Shown here piece by piece: positions 48,449-58,902 of a stretch of 64,000 nucleotides of DNA (its first letter is position 1; the number at the start of each line of letters is the position of its first letter). Made by a program: the position numbers and the translations under genes. The notes below the pieces were generated by a model. The model worked only from the letters and a program-made list of their open reading frames with translations. It searched no databases and had not been told where the DNA came from. Where the stretch lies: positions 25,170,723 through 25,234,722 of the forward strand of contig CM055109.1 in assembly GCA_029204225.1 (NCBI GenBank). The letters are read 5' to 3'. This stretch comes from Diphasiastrum complanatum. Lineage: Eukaryota; Streptophyta; Lycopodiopsida; Lycopodiales; Lycopodiaceae.

Positions 48449-49044
48449 GCTCAATGTCATCTTATTGGAAGATTCAGCTTGGTCATTCCTTCTGGGATAG
48501 TAAGAGTACTAAATCTGTATATAACAAAAATATCTTCCAGTAAACACTTTATTGTTTGATTAACAAAGTGTGTACCCCAGTCACTGACAATCTCGATCGA
48601 ACATCCAAATCTGATAATGATATTTTCATAGAGAAACTTGGCCGTAGATTTCACATCAGCAACTTTGACAGCTTTGGCTTCAACCCACTTGGTCATATAA
48701 TCAGTTGCTACAAAATGTATCGGGTCTGAGATCCTTGCACGGCGGGATGAATAGGACCAACATAATCCAGTCCCCATTTTTCAAACGGTGCTTGCGATTA
48801 AACCGGATGCAAGGGTTCATAGTTCTATCTAGTAGGTCGTCGTGCTCGCTGGCAAACATCACATGTCTGAATATAAATTTTTGTGTCCTTATGAAGCATA
48901 GGCCACCAACAACCTGATTGCAAAAGTTTGCGAACCATAATATCTGTAGAGAAATGTCCTCCGCCCATGCCATCATGTGAAAACATGATTAAACCTGGTA
49001 TTTCATTCGATAAAACACATCTACGTAGAATATTGTCTCATCCA
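48449..49044 (-). pseudogene. Inverted gypsy integrase fragment
   Basis: Minus strand: NILRRCVLSNEIPGLIMFSH, DGMGGGHFSTDIMVRKLLQS, CWWPMLHKDTKIYIQTC, VATDYMTKWVEAKAVKVADV, FGCSIEIVSDWGTHFVNQTI. The zinc module and both Asp regions can be read, but the Glu part (PYYPRGNGQAES in the relative at 9.7 kb) is lost. It starts at just the point (RHG.D..LRRCV) where element G stops on the plus strand, so it looks like G's own integrase turned round. Confidence 0.8.
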
Positions 49045-49562
49045 TGTTGGGGGTATTCCCAACAAAGTGTAAATAAATAAAATCATCCAATAAAATGTGT
49101 TGCGAGGGCATGGCATCCTGCGTGTATAAGCCCATGGCCCAATGAGTACGTAAATAAAATAAAATAGACTTGGGCCTTTGTAATTAAAATAAAACTTGAG
49201 GCCCAAAGTCAATTTTAAACTTAGAGTTTACTTTTTTGAGTTGGGTCCAATTTTGGACTCACATGAATCTTGTGATTTCCAATGTACTTTTTGTAGACCC
49301 TTGGATTAAATTGGGTCCAAGATGAATGGATATAATCAATGTGAATATTAGCCAATAGGATTGAGGGGCAAGGGCCTTCCCCATTTTATAAAAAGGCACA
49401 TTTGTACACTATTGGCATGTTTAATAGAGAGGAGGAGACTCTACTATTTTGAGAGCTCAAGCATACTCATTTGCTAATCAATCTTGCTTATGCTATTGTT
49501 GTGATTGCTTGTTATTTCCATTTCTTCCATGCTTTTTGTTTGTGATTAGTTAAGATTTCTCC
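49045..49562 (+). repeat. 5' part of a family X LTR
   Basis: Starts with the terminal palindrome TGTTGGGGGTATTCCCAACA, has TATA box ttttataaaaaggc (49384-49397) and ends in sequence that matches the middle of the 4280-5076 LTR. The last 250-300 bp of the LTR and the primer site are missing, and leader sequence follows at once. Confidence 0.8.
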
Positions 49563-50657
49563 ATAAGCACAGCCAAAAAACCCAGAAAACACACCAATCT
49601 GCAATTTTTGGAGAGAAAAAGAGCCCAAAATTTCATCGGATTTTTATATCTCCAGAACCAGTGTGAATTAACCCTTGCATAACTGGCAGTAGCTCCAGGG
49701 TACTGTGCCAAACCTGCATAGAAGCCTGCGAGAGTTAGTTCCAAGCAGATTATAAAAATCAGAGAAAAATCATAAAAATTCAAAAAACCCTTGAAAAAAT
49801 CCAAAAAAATTCAAATCTTCATAAAAACTCTCACAGAATCCTCTGAAGTTCCATCTCAGTGAGACCAGGACACAGAGAAGCTTGTGAGAGTTAGTTTGAT
49901 GTCTAAGTGTCTGTGCGAGAGTTTCCAATGGAAAAAAAAGACGGAAAAGTACCAATGAACCCTCGTAGACAGCAAAATTTTCAGTTCCAATGGTCAAGAA
50001 CTCTCGCAAAGGATTCTAAAGTTCCATCTCAGTGAGTCCAGAACACAGAAGAGCTTGCGAGAGTTAGTTTGATTTTAGTGAGCAAAAAATTGGGTTTAAG
50101 TGCTAAAAAATCACTAAAAAGTGAAGATCCAGCAAATTCATCTAGTAAGAACTCTCGCAAAACCTCTTAATCGATTCTGAATGTCAATTTACATCAGTGA
50201 TGAAGCCTATGAGAGTTAGTTTTGAGATTTGGTGAAGATCAAACCAAAAAGTGGTTTTGAACCCTCGCAAACAGTGAAATTTTTACTTCTTGCAAGAGTT
50301 AACTCTCGCAGAGAATTCTATAGTGAGATCTGACAGCTACTGTGAGCCTTGCGAGAGTTACTTCCCAAAGATCTGAGAGATATCATGTTTTTTATCTGCA
50401 AAAACAGCTAAAGAACCCTTGCACAGCCAACCCTTGCACAAGAGAATCCTTGCAAACCAGATCAGTGGAAAGATCTGCATCAGATCCAGCTACTGTCAAA
50501 ATCTCAGGTCAATAAGTGCAAGGAGTAAAACGTTATAAAGAAAAAACCACTGCAAAAGGCCTAAAATTCACTTCCGGCTGATCAGATCAATCAAATCCTT
50601 GAGATCCAAACTGAATCCTACTATATAAGCAAGATCCAATCACCTTGGAACCCACCA
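49563..50657 (+). other. Leader of gypsy F
   Basis: Non-coding, about 1.1 kb, with repeated 'gaagttccatctcagtgaga' (49846; looser copy 50022) and frequent TGCGAGAGTTA / AACTCTCGCA (49727, 50057, 50152, 50300, 50351). Equivalent to 32368-33495 and, in reverse, 63400-64000. Confidence 0.7.
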
Positions 50658-51867
50658 TTGGATGAATCTGAGATCGGAACGATCAATAGCATGAAGGATA
50701 GCAAATCAAGCACCACACCTTCCCAGATTAGCAACTGTACAACAAGAGGCAGAACCGGAACCAGCACCAATGGATCCAATGGGCCAATCCATACCTGTCG
50801 CTCCCTTGCAAGCAGTCCGGAGAGCACCACAGATGGAAATACCAAAATATGACAGATCATCAAATCCCATCTGATTCCTCCAGATCTACGAGCAGGCTTG
50901 TGAAATCTACGGCAAACGGACACCTATGGAAAAACTGATGTTGTTCTCCATGTCCCTATTAGCAGTAGCTCAGGATTGGTTTTTCAACCTGTCAGAGGAA
51001 GAAAAATCCACCTGGGAAGCGGTTAAGACGGATCTAATTACGCGCTTTAAACCAAAAAAGTTCCTGAAAGACCCGTTTCTCCTATTGAGCAAAGTCAAGA
51101 TGGGAAAACGAGAAAGGGTCAAGGATTATATTGAGCGGGTCAGACACTTACGATCCGAGTGCAGTGCAGCCCTAACTCCCGATCATGCAGTGATCATGTG
51201 GTTCCTAGCTAGACTACCATGAAGCATCAGAAGAGAACTGAAATTATAGGAGCAGTATGCTACTCTGCAAGAAGCTATGGAAAATGCCATTAGGGAAGAA
51301 GATGAGGGATCTGATGACGAATATCCATCCACCCACACTCCTACTCCCTTGACTGCATCATCATCATCAAACGCATCTGCTCTATCCATAGAACTGTTGT
51401 TGGAGCAAATGACGAAATTACACAAACAACAGATGGAGCAACTTACGACGCAGTTTGACTAGAAACTGAAAGCCTTACAGGGAGCTGTAGCAGTAACGCC
51501 ACATCAACCGGAACCAAACCAGCTGCAATATCCAAGACGAGAGAATGTATGGTATTCAGTGTGCATGCAAAACCATATAGCGAACGAGTGTCCAGTCCTA
51601 AAGCAAAATCTAAGACTGATACATAGATTCTACCATCTGTGCAATGCGACATCGCACGATATGGCATTTTGCCCGTTTAATCTCCGGATTGTTCAACAGA
51701 AGAGAAGTCCTTATCAGACTTCTTATCCTTACCATCAAGGGGCACCCAACGTGGCACCAAGGTACGGCGCACTGAATCAACAACAGTGTATGGCCTTACC
51801 TACACCACCAGGGTCAGCCAATCAACTTGTTTTTCAAATTTTTTATTTTCAAATATTTAATTGTTAA
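50658..51867 (+). pseudogene. Gypsy F gag
   Basis: Pieces: DESEIGTINSMKDSKSSTTP (50658 frame); then 50926-51222 with SLLAVAQDWFFNLSEEEKST, DLITRFKPKKFLKDPFLLLS and RVRHLRSECSAALTPDHAVI. Next come LEQMTKLHKQQMEQ and the nucleocapsid part with CMQNHIANECP and HDMAFCPFN. It ends ALPTPPGSANQ. TGA and TAG codons at 51220 and 51250 and frameshifts break it. Very close to E (about 85-90% at protein level where both are open). Protease and pol of F are missing. Confidence 0.85.
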
Positions 51868-52470
51868 ATTTGTTTGGAAAAGACAGAAAAAAAAAATGAG
51901 GAAAGACTGATGAGTAAAAGTCAGAAAAGTCATCAGAATGAAAAAAGGAGAAGGAAAGTATTTTTGACAAAAAAATGGCTTATAAAATCACTGTTTTGGT
52001 CATATGTTGCCTATACGGTATTGGACACCTTCGTTGAGCTTTCAGATTGTACATCCACTTCAGATATATCTATATTGAGTTGGGCAAAGGTTCTTTTCCC
52101 AAAAAAGTCCCTTTTTTGAGTTAGGCAAATGATCAGCAATATGTCATTTTGGGAACCTTTGTCGAGCACCTTACTCTCCTTAGAAACTTTCGCTGACATG
52201 CTAAATGGTCTTAAAATGTCAAAATTAGATTGGCCATAGGTTCAGATCTTGAAAATTTGCATTTATGACAATACTTGGGCGAAGGACCCTCTTGGGCAAA
52301 GGTTCATCCTTCGCCAACCCTGGAAAATGTTCGCCGAATGGCTTCAGGGCCTCAAAAAACTTCACCGAGATTTTTATAGCCTACTTTCACAGTACTGTAC
52401 AAGCCTACACATTTTTGTTCAAAACTGATCAGCCAAACTAGTATTCAGTGTAATGGACCCTCCAAATTCA
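51868..52470 (+). other. Spacer before the extra ORF, with G-type leader motifs
   Basis: No coding frame. Repeats CTTCGTTGAGC (52029), CTTTGTCGAGC (52157), GGCGAAGG (52268) and CCTTCGCC (52307) are of the same kind as in the leader of G. It lies at the place that corresponds to 8083-9234 in the minus-strand element. Confidence 0.55.
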
Positions 52471-52615
52471 CCTATAAGTTGGCTGAATTCGATTCATTCC
52501 TCACTTGTGCTAGCGAAGCTCTTGCCAAATTTCCCAGCAGCCACAAGCTGAGGCCACACCAGCCACACTTTGGGTCAAGCAAGCTGTCAAATCACCAAAG
52601 TAGTTCGACGCCACA

Positions 52616-53560
52616 ATGTCTGAGGGCTATGAAGAGGAGGACCTCTTTCAAGAAGAAGAGTTACAGGCATCTGTTCCACGCCAACCAAGGACAGTACCAT
52701 CAGGTCCCTCTGCTGCTACCACCTCCACAACAGTAGATTCTGGTGATGCTCTCGAATTGGTCTCAAGCCTTGCACAAGTGATCCAATCTATGTTGGATAA
52801 GAAAAAAGAAATGGAGCAGCGAATCTCAGATATGGGATCGGAGAATACTCTCATTAGCCAGAAAATTATTCAGCTGGACAAAGAGTTGAAGATCACCAAG
52901 CAACATGAAGAAAAAATTGAAGCTAAGAAGAAGATGGCACAACAACTGGCTAATCGCCTGAAAGAATATGTTAGATCACTGCAGAATGCCATGACAATCG
53001 CTCAAGATCAGGTGGACAAGGCCGTGCAGGATGCAAAGCAACAAGTGCAACTGCTCCAGGGTCAACTACAGATGGCAGAGCAAGATCGCACATGTCTCCA
53101 AGGTGAATTGGATGCGACCACCCTTGAGCATGATGCGTATCTCCAGACGCAAATACCAGATCATCCGATAACTTCGATGGAGATCGCGTATTTGTTCAAA
53201 AAAGTTGAAACTTACAAAGTGGCGCTTCAGGGATTCCAAGGATGCTTTGACAAATTCAAAGGTGCAGCTTCAACTGAGTTGGCAAAGGCTAAAGCAACCA
53301 TCAGTGCCTATGCAAAAACTACCGCTCAAATGTTGGAAGCTAGATCTCAAATTTCAATTCCGGTCATGCCGCAATTCTCTCCTCCGCACCAAGCTGAAGC
53401 AGCAATGGATATAGGGTTGGATTCGGGCATGGACCAGGGTGGAGCCCCAGAATTAAAGAACAACAACCAGTTTCATAGGCAGTGCAACCGGGTCCATCTT
53501 CATCAAGGACCACACCATTATTCCCAATCAGCGTCGAGGACCAGATTCAGAGTTTTTTAG
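52616..53560 (+). CDS. Extra ORF of gypsy G family, coiled-coil part
   Basis: The ATG at 52616 opens SEGYEEEDLFQEEELQASVP, a Ser/Thr/Pro stretch, then an unbroken coiled coil of about 150 residues (LVSSLAQVIQSMLDKKKEME, QKIIQLDKELKITKQHEEKI, DAKQQVQLLQGQLQMAEQ). It ends in MDIGLDSGMDQGGAPELK before drifting out of phase; the conserved domain follows in the frame at 53482. Frame use in the first two thirds is clean, unlike gag and pol nearby. Upstream in-frame sequence is not convincing as coding, so this start is preferred. No membrane segment. Confidence 0.6.
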   Translation: MSEGYEEEDLFQEEELQASVPRQPRTVPSGPSAATTSTTVDSGDALELVSSLAQVIQSMLDKKKEMEQRISDMGSENTLISQKIIQLDKELKITKQHEEKIEAKKKMAQQLANRLKEYVRSLQNAMTIAQDQVDKAVQDAKQQVQLLQGQLQMAEQDRTCLQGELDATTLEHDAYLQTQIPDHPITSMEIAYLFKKVETYKVALQGFQGCFDKFKGAASTELAKAKATISAYAKTTAQMLEARSQISIPVMPQFSPPHQAEAAMDIGLDSGMDQGGAPELKNNNQFHRQCNRVHLHQGPHHYSQSASRTRFRVF

Positions 53561-54223
53561 CGCAACATCCTCATGAGTCCTCGCGTGGTGGTTGGGTCCT
53601 TAAGTTTAAGACCTCTGAAATAGAGGCCGACAAGGAATTGGATAAAATACCCACATTGGGAGAGCAGCCAGCTTGGAGACTTACCATTTTTGACAAAACT
53701 TCAGAATCTATTAGGGAGTATGTGGCCAGCCCTCGCCAAATGCGTGTAGATTCATATTATGTACCGATGCCGCATAGGAATAGGTGGAAGGATTTGGGAT
53801 TGGCCATGGACAAAATTACTATCCATACGCCAAATTGGCCAATCATCCATCAACCTTATGATTGGGAAATATCAATGGATTTCCACCGAGCATTACAAGT
53901 GTACCAGCAAGAGTATATACACTCTCCCGGTCCGACGGTGAGACAATCGGCACTTTTTGCGAAAGACTTGACTTTGTTGGAATCCGTGGCAACGAGATGG
54001 GATTTGTCTTCCTCCTTTGGCATTCGATCTAAATAAGCCAATGGCCTTAGAGAATTTCAAGGATCAGATGCCGGTGGCTCGACTATATTTCCCCACAACA
54101 ATGATGGGAGGCTCTTGGGAATCTCGTTTCACATCCTGGACAACTTCAAAATGGATTGTCGGAGCCCATCATTGTTTTTTGCCACATAATTTGGATTTTA
54201 ACACTGCCCGACTCGATTTTTGA
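53482..54223 (+). CDS. Extra ORF of gypsy G family, conserved C-terminal domain
   Basis: Frame 53482-54036 has VEDQIQSFLAQHPHESSRGG, WRLTIFDKTSESIREYVASP, RQMRVDSYYVP, MDKITIHTPNWPIIHQPYDW and GPTVRQSALFAKDLTLLESV. After a frameshift near 54025, 54017-54223 continues DLNKPMALENFKDQMPVARL and MMGGSWESRF. The homologous region on the minus strand at 5217-5842 shares the words YVxSPxQxRV, DKIT, NWPxI, PTVRxxAxFAxDL and DQxxVARxY in order. Domain unknown to me; it occurs only with gypsy elements here. Confidence 0.65.
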
Positions 54224-54308
54224 AGAAGATGCAGTAACATCTAATAAAGATTCGTCACGAAGCAAATCAAAAGCCCACCGTAACTGCATCTCGCAGGTAA
54301 AAAAAAAT

Positions 54309-55055
54309 TGTAGTGGGTTTCTTTCCTTGCCTAACCTCAGTCCAAGATCTAATCAATCTAGCATCAAAGAAATGAAGTTAGTTGCCACACATAGATTCGT
54401 TCCCATGAGAGCGATAGTATAGTTCAAATTTCAGCATGAATGGAAGATTCACATCTAGCTCTAACATCCATTAACCCTACGCATTAACACTACATCCACT
54501 AACACTAGATCCACAACAAGATAGCTTACTCTTTCTCTCTCTCCCTTTTTCCCGCATAAAAAATATAATAACATGAAATCCCAATAACAATCAAATCCAA
54601 CAATTAGAAAAATCCAAATAAAGCATGAGAGATGGAAGAAAAGTGATAGAGAGCAAGGACATTCATAAATCCATTTCACAAGAGAACCAATATGCTTTAT
54701 TGAAATGAAGAAATGAAACATGTGTAGGAACTCGAGTTGGTTTCTTTTTATAGTAGAGAGGAGGACCCTGGCCTCTGAATCCTATTGGTCCATTTTTGTC
54801 TCCCTAATTATTCAAATTTAAAAAAGGATTAGAACCATCCAAATTGGAGGGGAACCCAACTTTATTCACTAACTTGACACTTAGGCCCTGCGACATTAAA
54901 AGTCCCGCAAAAAAGGCCTAAAGTCCTTTTATTGACTTGTAACTAATCAAATAACTATGTGATCATCGGGTTGGACTTACACACGTAGAGTGCCAAATTC
55001 CTCTTACTTATTAACTAGGGTTAGGGTTGCCTTGGGATCCGCAAACCCTCCAACA
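54309..55055 (-). repeat. Gypsy G-family LTR in inverse orientation
   Basis: 747 bp; minus strand TGTTGGAGGGTTTGCGGATCC...AAACCCACTACA. TATA box on the minus strand (rc of tttttatagtag, 54745-54756). No primer site follows its end (attttttttacctgcg). Right flank gttga equals the left flank of 42823. Confidence 0.9.
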
Positions 55056-55060
55056 GTTGA

Positions 55061-55419
55061 TCAATAAGTTCCACAATGACAACTTTCACATGTGGAAGTT
55101 CAAGATAATGATGATATTGATTGAAAAAGAACTATGGATATACGTAAATGGTTCGATAGCCAAACCGACTGAATTAAAATTGCTTTCCACATGAGAAACA
55201 AAGGATGGCAAAGCATTAGCCATTTTATTACTAGATCTAGAAGATTTACAAATAGCTCATGTAGCTAATAGTTCGACTTGCAAAGAAGATTGGGACATTC
55301 TTATTGGTTGTACAAAACTACAGATGTCAAGACTCGTCTCTTCTTGGGAAAGAAATTTCTATCACTCAAGATGAGTCGAGAAACTTCAGTTAGTGATCTT
55401 CTAATTGAATTCAAATGGT
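55061..55419 (+). pseudogene. Copia D gag, second fragment
   Basis: NKFHNDNFHMWKFKIMMILI, EKELWIYVNGSIAKPTELKL, a TGA, then GKALAILLLDLEDLQIAHVA and STCKEDWDIL. This is the N-terminal half of a copia gag. A 1-nt shift follows; the last frame reads VSDLLIEFKWLL up to the target duplication of element C. Confidence 0.75.
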
Positions 55420-56352
55420 TACTTAGTTAGAATTAAAGTAGAATCACCGTGCTACTGTACTGTGGGTCCTATCAGTGGATAAGGATCAGTTGGCCTCGCC
55501 ATGAGGCAAGTCGATGAGACACACGTCCCGCCAACGGCAACCTGGGTCATGCATGGGTTGCTTGAGTGAACAACTATATGTACAGTGTAATTTTATTTTG
55601 AGAAATGCAGTTGCTATGTGAGCTTGTTGTGGAGAGTGTTTTCTGTCTGTGTTACTATATAGCATGATCTATGTTCCTATGCAAAGCAAATTCTAAGTTG
55701 GTATCAGAGCGGTACAGGGAGTGTACACGGTATAGGCGGCTGGAGTACCCTGTTTCAACGTTTTGAAAAGATCACAGTTGTAGGATTGAGAGTAGATACG
55801 GATCGACAGTTGAGATCGTGCTACTTAAGATGAATATCCACAGTTGGATTAAAATCGACCTTTAGATGGAGTCTGAAGGGTAGTTGAAGAAGGCAAAGAG
55901 GCTTCGAAGTAATTATAGCCATTCAACTTCAATAAAAATTTTCACATTGAAAGTTGAGTTGGGTCCCAAGTTCATGAAGTGTGAAGTTTCTTCACTCTGA
56001 AGAAATAGTTCAAAAATTAGAAAAGTCCCTATTTTTGGGTTCTTTGTCCGTTTTGACCCAAACGAAAGGCTATAACCTCCAAACGAAGGGCACCCGGACT
56101 GTACCTTCAAGTACGGTACAGCAAAACAGAGTGATTGCAGTGGAAAAAGTGTTCAGAGTGCGCCGAAAGTGATTTCACCATTCCACTGGGCACGTAGTTG
56201 GGAGTTGACGATTGACTGCATTTCGGAAGGTGACGCCGATTTGGCTTTCAAATTGGTGGAAAAGCGGCGAGTGGCCTAGTAAGGGAAAAAGTAAAAGTCA
56301 TTATTTTCAACTTCTGACATCATTGTTGGCCTCGGCATACTGTTTTTAGCCT

Positions 56353-56937
56353 ATGGCAGAAGTTTCAAGCAGTTTTGCGATGGCAAACATGGGAGAGTCC
56401 ATTTTGAGTGAAAGTAGCAAATTGGACGGGATTTCCAACCATGCAGTGTGGAAATTCAAAATGAAAAATATACTGATGGATAAAGACGTGTGGGAAGTCA
56501 TCACAGGCGATGAGAGAAGGCCGCCAAATGAAGCGGATATCAAAGTGTTCGACAAAAAGTTGAGGAAAGCTTTGACCTTCATTAACTTGTCAGTGAAGGA
56601 TCACATTATTACCCACATTTGTGATGTTGTTACACTCAGACAGGCATAAGATGTGCTAAAGGAGTAGTTCGAGACGTCAAATCCGTCAAGAATCATGTTT
56701 CTGGAGTCAAAGTTGAATAGTGTCTGCATGGAACAAGGAGAGCACATTCAGATGTATATGACCAGAATCAAGATAATGAGGGATGTACTGCATTCTATTG
56801 GTGAGCGCATACGTGATGTGGAGCTGGTGCACAATGCATTGTGCGGCATTGTAGAGCCCTATCAGATGTTTGTGAGCGGAATAGCATCAAGAGAAAGATT
56901 GCCAACCTTTGACGAGCTCATAGGAATCTTGATGTAG
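56353..56937 (+). pseudogene. Copia C gag
   Basis: Two frames. 56353-56649: LDGISNHAVWKFKMKNILMD and RPPNEADIKVFDKKLRKALT. 56695-56937: NSVCMEQGEHIQMYMTRIKI, IVEPYQMFVSGIASRERLPT and DELIGILM. They are split by in-frame stops (TAA at 56647-56649, TAG at 56665-56667). The order and wording are those of the plant copia gag domain. Confidence 0.85.
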
Positions 56938-56955
56938 GAAGAGCAACGGCGAGAA

Positions 56956-58353
56956 ATGGTGAAAGCTAGACATCAAAATACTGACGATCAGGCACTTGCG
57001 ACACGCCAGAAACAAGGCAAGGGCAAGGGCAAGAAGAAGTCTAAGCAGCAATTTGCCAAGTCTCAGGATGATGAGGGATCTTCCAGTAAGACTAAGGAGA
57101 AAGGCAAGAGCTTCCATTGTGGTACAGAGGGCCATTGGAAGAGTGAATGTCGCAAATTCTTGGCGGAACAAGGCAAGGCAAAACCAAAGCAAGCAGACAA
57201 CCTTGTCGATGAGGGTGAGATTGAAGACTCTAGCATCTTCATATCTACATTGTCATCTAATCAAGATGATCAAGCATGGTATATTGACTCGGGAGCCACA
57301 AGACACATGACTGGTAACAAGAATTGGTTCAGTAGCATGAAAGTGTTGGATAATGGAACGTCCGTTTCACAAGCAAATGGTGAGGTGTGCAAGATCAAGG
57401 GGATAGGCACTGTTTCAATCCAACTACTTGATGGCAAAAGCAGGATGATCAGGGAGGTACTTTACGTACCAGGTTTGAAAAAAAATCTACTTTCTGTTGG
57501 AGTCATTACTGATCAAAAGTTGAAAGTAGAATTCGCCCATGATCGTGGCTTTGTGAAGGATGTGAACCAAAAGTTCAAAGTTATTGCGGATGGAGTAAGG
57601 GAGCCCAATACAAAATTGTACAGATTGAATGCTACAATCAAGGGGCAACATGGACTTGTATCGTCCATTCCATCGCAAACTGAGCTGTGGCATAAGAGGC
57701 TTGGTCACTTGAACTTGGGAAGTCTCAGTTTCATGAGAAAATTGGAGATGGTAACAGGATTGCCTACCATTGAAGACCACTTAAAATCGATGTGCGAATC
57801 ATGTGTATATGGGAAGCAGCATCGAGAGAAGTTCAATAAAGGGGGTGTTGCAAGAGCAAAGAACATCCTGGATTTAATCCACATAGATTTATGCGGGCCT
57901 ATGAGGACCATGTCCTTAGGTAAAGCCTTCTATTTCATGACCTTTATTGATGATATGTCACGTAAGACGTGGATCTACTTCTTGAAGAAGAATTCAAATG
58001 CATTTGACAACTTCAAGAGTTTCAAAGCATTGGTCAAAAATCAGACAAGTAGGAAGGTCAAAGTCCTAAGATCAAATAGTGGATGTGAGTACAAGTCTAA
58101 TGACTTCAATGATCTTTGTGATCAATGTGGGATTAAAAGACAATTTACGCAAGCTCATACTCCTGCTCTCAATGGTGTAGCTGAGCGCAAGAATTATACG
58201 ATTGTGAAAAGTGCCAGATCTATGCTAGCTGAGATGAAACTACCAAAGGATTTTTGGTCAAAAGCATGCAGTACGGCAGTCTATCTTCAAAATAGAAGTA
58301 CTACCATTGCCATACCAAAGATAACACCTGAGGAAGCATTCACGAAGAATTAG
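56956..58353 (+). CDS. Copia C nucleocapsid, protease and integrase, with lost key residues
   Basis: 465 open codons. The zinc knuckle reads SFHCGTEGHWKSEC: the first Cys has become Ser. Protease AWYIDSGATRHMTG is intact. Integrase zinc module LWHKRLGHLNLGSLSFMRKL and MCESCVYGKQH; first Asp in IHIDLCGP. The second Asp region reads LRSNSGCEYKS where RSDNGGE is expected, so the catalytic Asp is Asn. Glu in NGVAERKN is kept. Ends EEAFTKN at a TAG. Confidence 0.9.
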   Translation: MVKARHQNTDDQALATRQKQGKGKGKKKSKQQFAKSQDDEGSSSKTKEKGKSFHCGTEGHWKSECRKFLAEQGKAKPKQADNLVDEGEIEDSSIFISTLSSNQDDQAWYIDSGATRHMTGNKNWFSSMKVLDNGTSVSQANGEVCKIKGIGTVSIQLLDGKSRMIREVLYVPGLKKNLLSVGVITDQKLKVEFAHDRGFVKDVNQKFKVIADGVREPNTKLYRLNATIKGQHGLVSSIPSQTELWHKRLGHLNLGSLSFMRKLEMVTGLPTIEDHLKSMCESCVYGKQHREKFNKGGVARAKNILDLIHIDLCGPMRTMSLGKAFYFMTFIDDMSRKTWIYFLKKNSNAFDNFKSFKALVKNQTSRKVKVLRSNSGCEYKSNDFNDLCDQCGIKRQFTQAHTPALNGVAERKNYTIVKSARSMLAEMKLPKDFWSKACSTAVYLQNRSTTIAIPKITPEEAFTKN

Positions 58354-58359
58354 CCAAAG

Positions 58360-58902
58360 GTGAACCACTTGCGAATCTTTGGATGCAAGGCCTTTGTACA
58401 CGTTCCTAAAGAAGAGAGACGTAAACTTGATGTAAAAGCTATCAAGTGTATATTCCTAGGATATGATGATCGTGCGAAGGGCTATAGATGTTTTGATTCA
58501 GTGGAAAACAAAGTCCATATAAGCCGTGATGTTATCTTTGATGAGTCCAAGATGTATGAAGATGAGGATGCTGAGAAGATAGAGACATCCAGTGGGAAAG
58601 ATTGTATAGTGAGGATACCACCTGATGATGATCCATTCATTGACCTTCCAAGTGATGAACATGAGGATACATCTCAAGATACTACTACTCAACCTCAAGA
58701 GACAGGTTGGAGAGGTAGGGACAAACCTTTTGGTGCAAGAAGGATTGAAATTGCAGGTGACAAATGCAAGGAGAAGGATGTACCGTGGGATACATTTTCA
58801 CCAAGAAGCCGATCACCTGACAAGAAGCTCCCTAAGTGGTTTGAGAGATTGTTGGAGAGCCGCGACATGAATGACTTTCCAGGATCATCTAGCCTCACTT
58901 GA
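58360..58902 (+). CDS. Copia C integrase C-terminal part
   Basis: In phase with the previous frame across one TAG. HLRIFGCKAFVHVPKEERRK and CIFLGYDDRAKGYRCFD are the usual C-terminal integrase words; VHISRDVIFDESKMYEDEDA leads into an acidic linker. After LLESRDMNDFPG the sequence jumps to the RT words LKKTLYGLKQ: the first 150 or so RT codons (GCKWVY...FLNGELEE in the relative at 1356) are deleted. Confidence 0.88.
   Translation: MNHLRIFGCKAFVHVPKEERRKLDVKAIKCIFLGYDDRAKGYRCFDSVENKVHISRDVIFDESKMYEDEDAEKIETSSGKDCIVRIPPDDDPFIDLPSDEHEDTSQDTTTQPQETGWRGRDKPFGARRIEIAGDKCKEKDVPWDTFSPRSRSPDKKLPKWFERLLESRDMNDFPGSSSLT

Larger units (their letters stand above)
42823..55055. mobile_element. Compound gypsy insertion G inside copia D, bounded by inverted LTRs
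   Basis: The outer 5-bp duplication gttga (42818-42822 and 55056-55060) brackets a 12.2-kb segment. It starts with a plus-strand LTR (42823-43577) and ends with the same LTR family in minus orientation (54309-55055). In between: leader, gag, protease and RT/RNase H of G (plus), an inverted integrase between two family X LTR pieces, leader and gag of a second gypsy element F (plus), a spacer and an extra ORF (plus). The segment is a mosaic of nested insertion and inversion. Confidence 0.6.
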
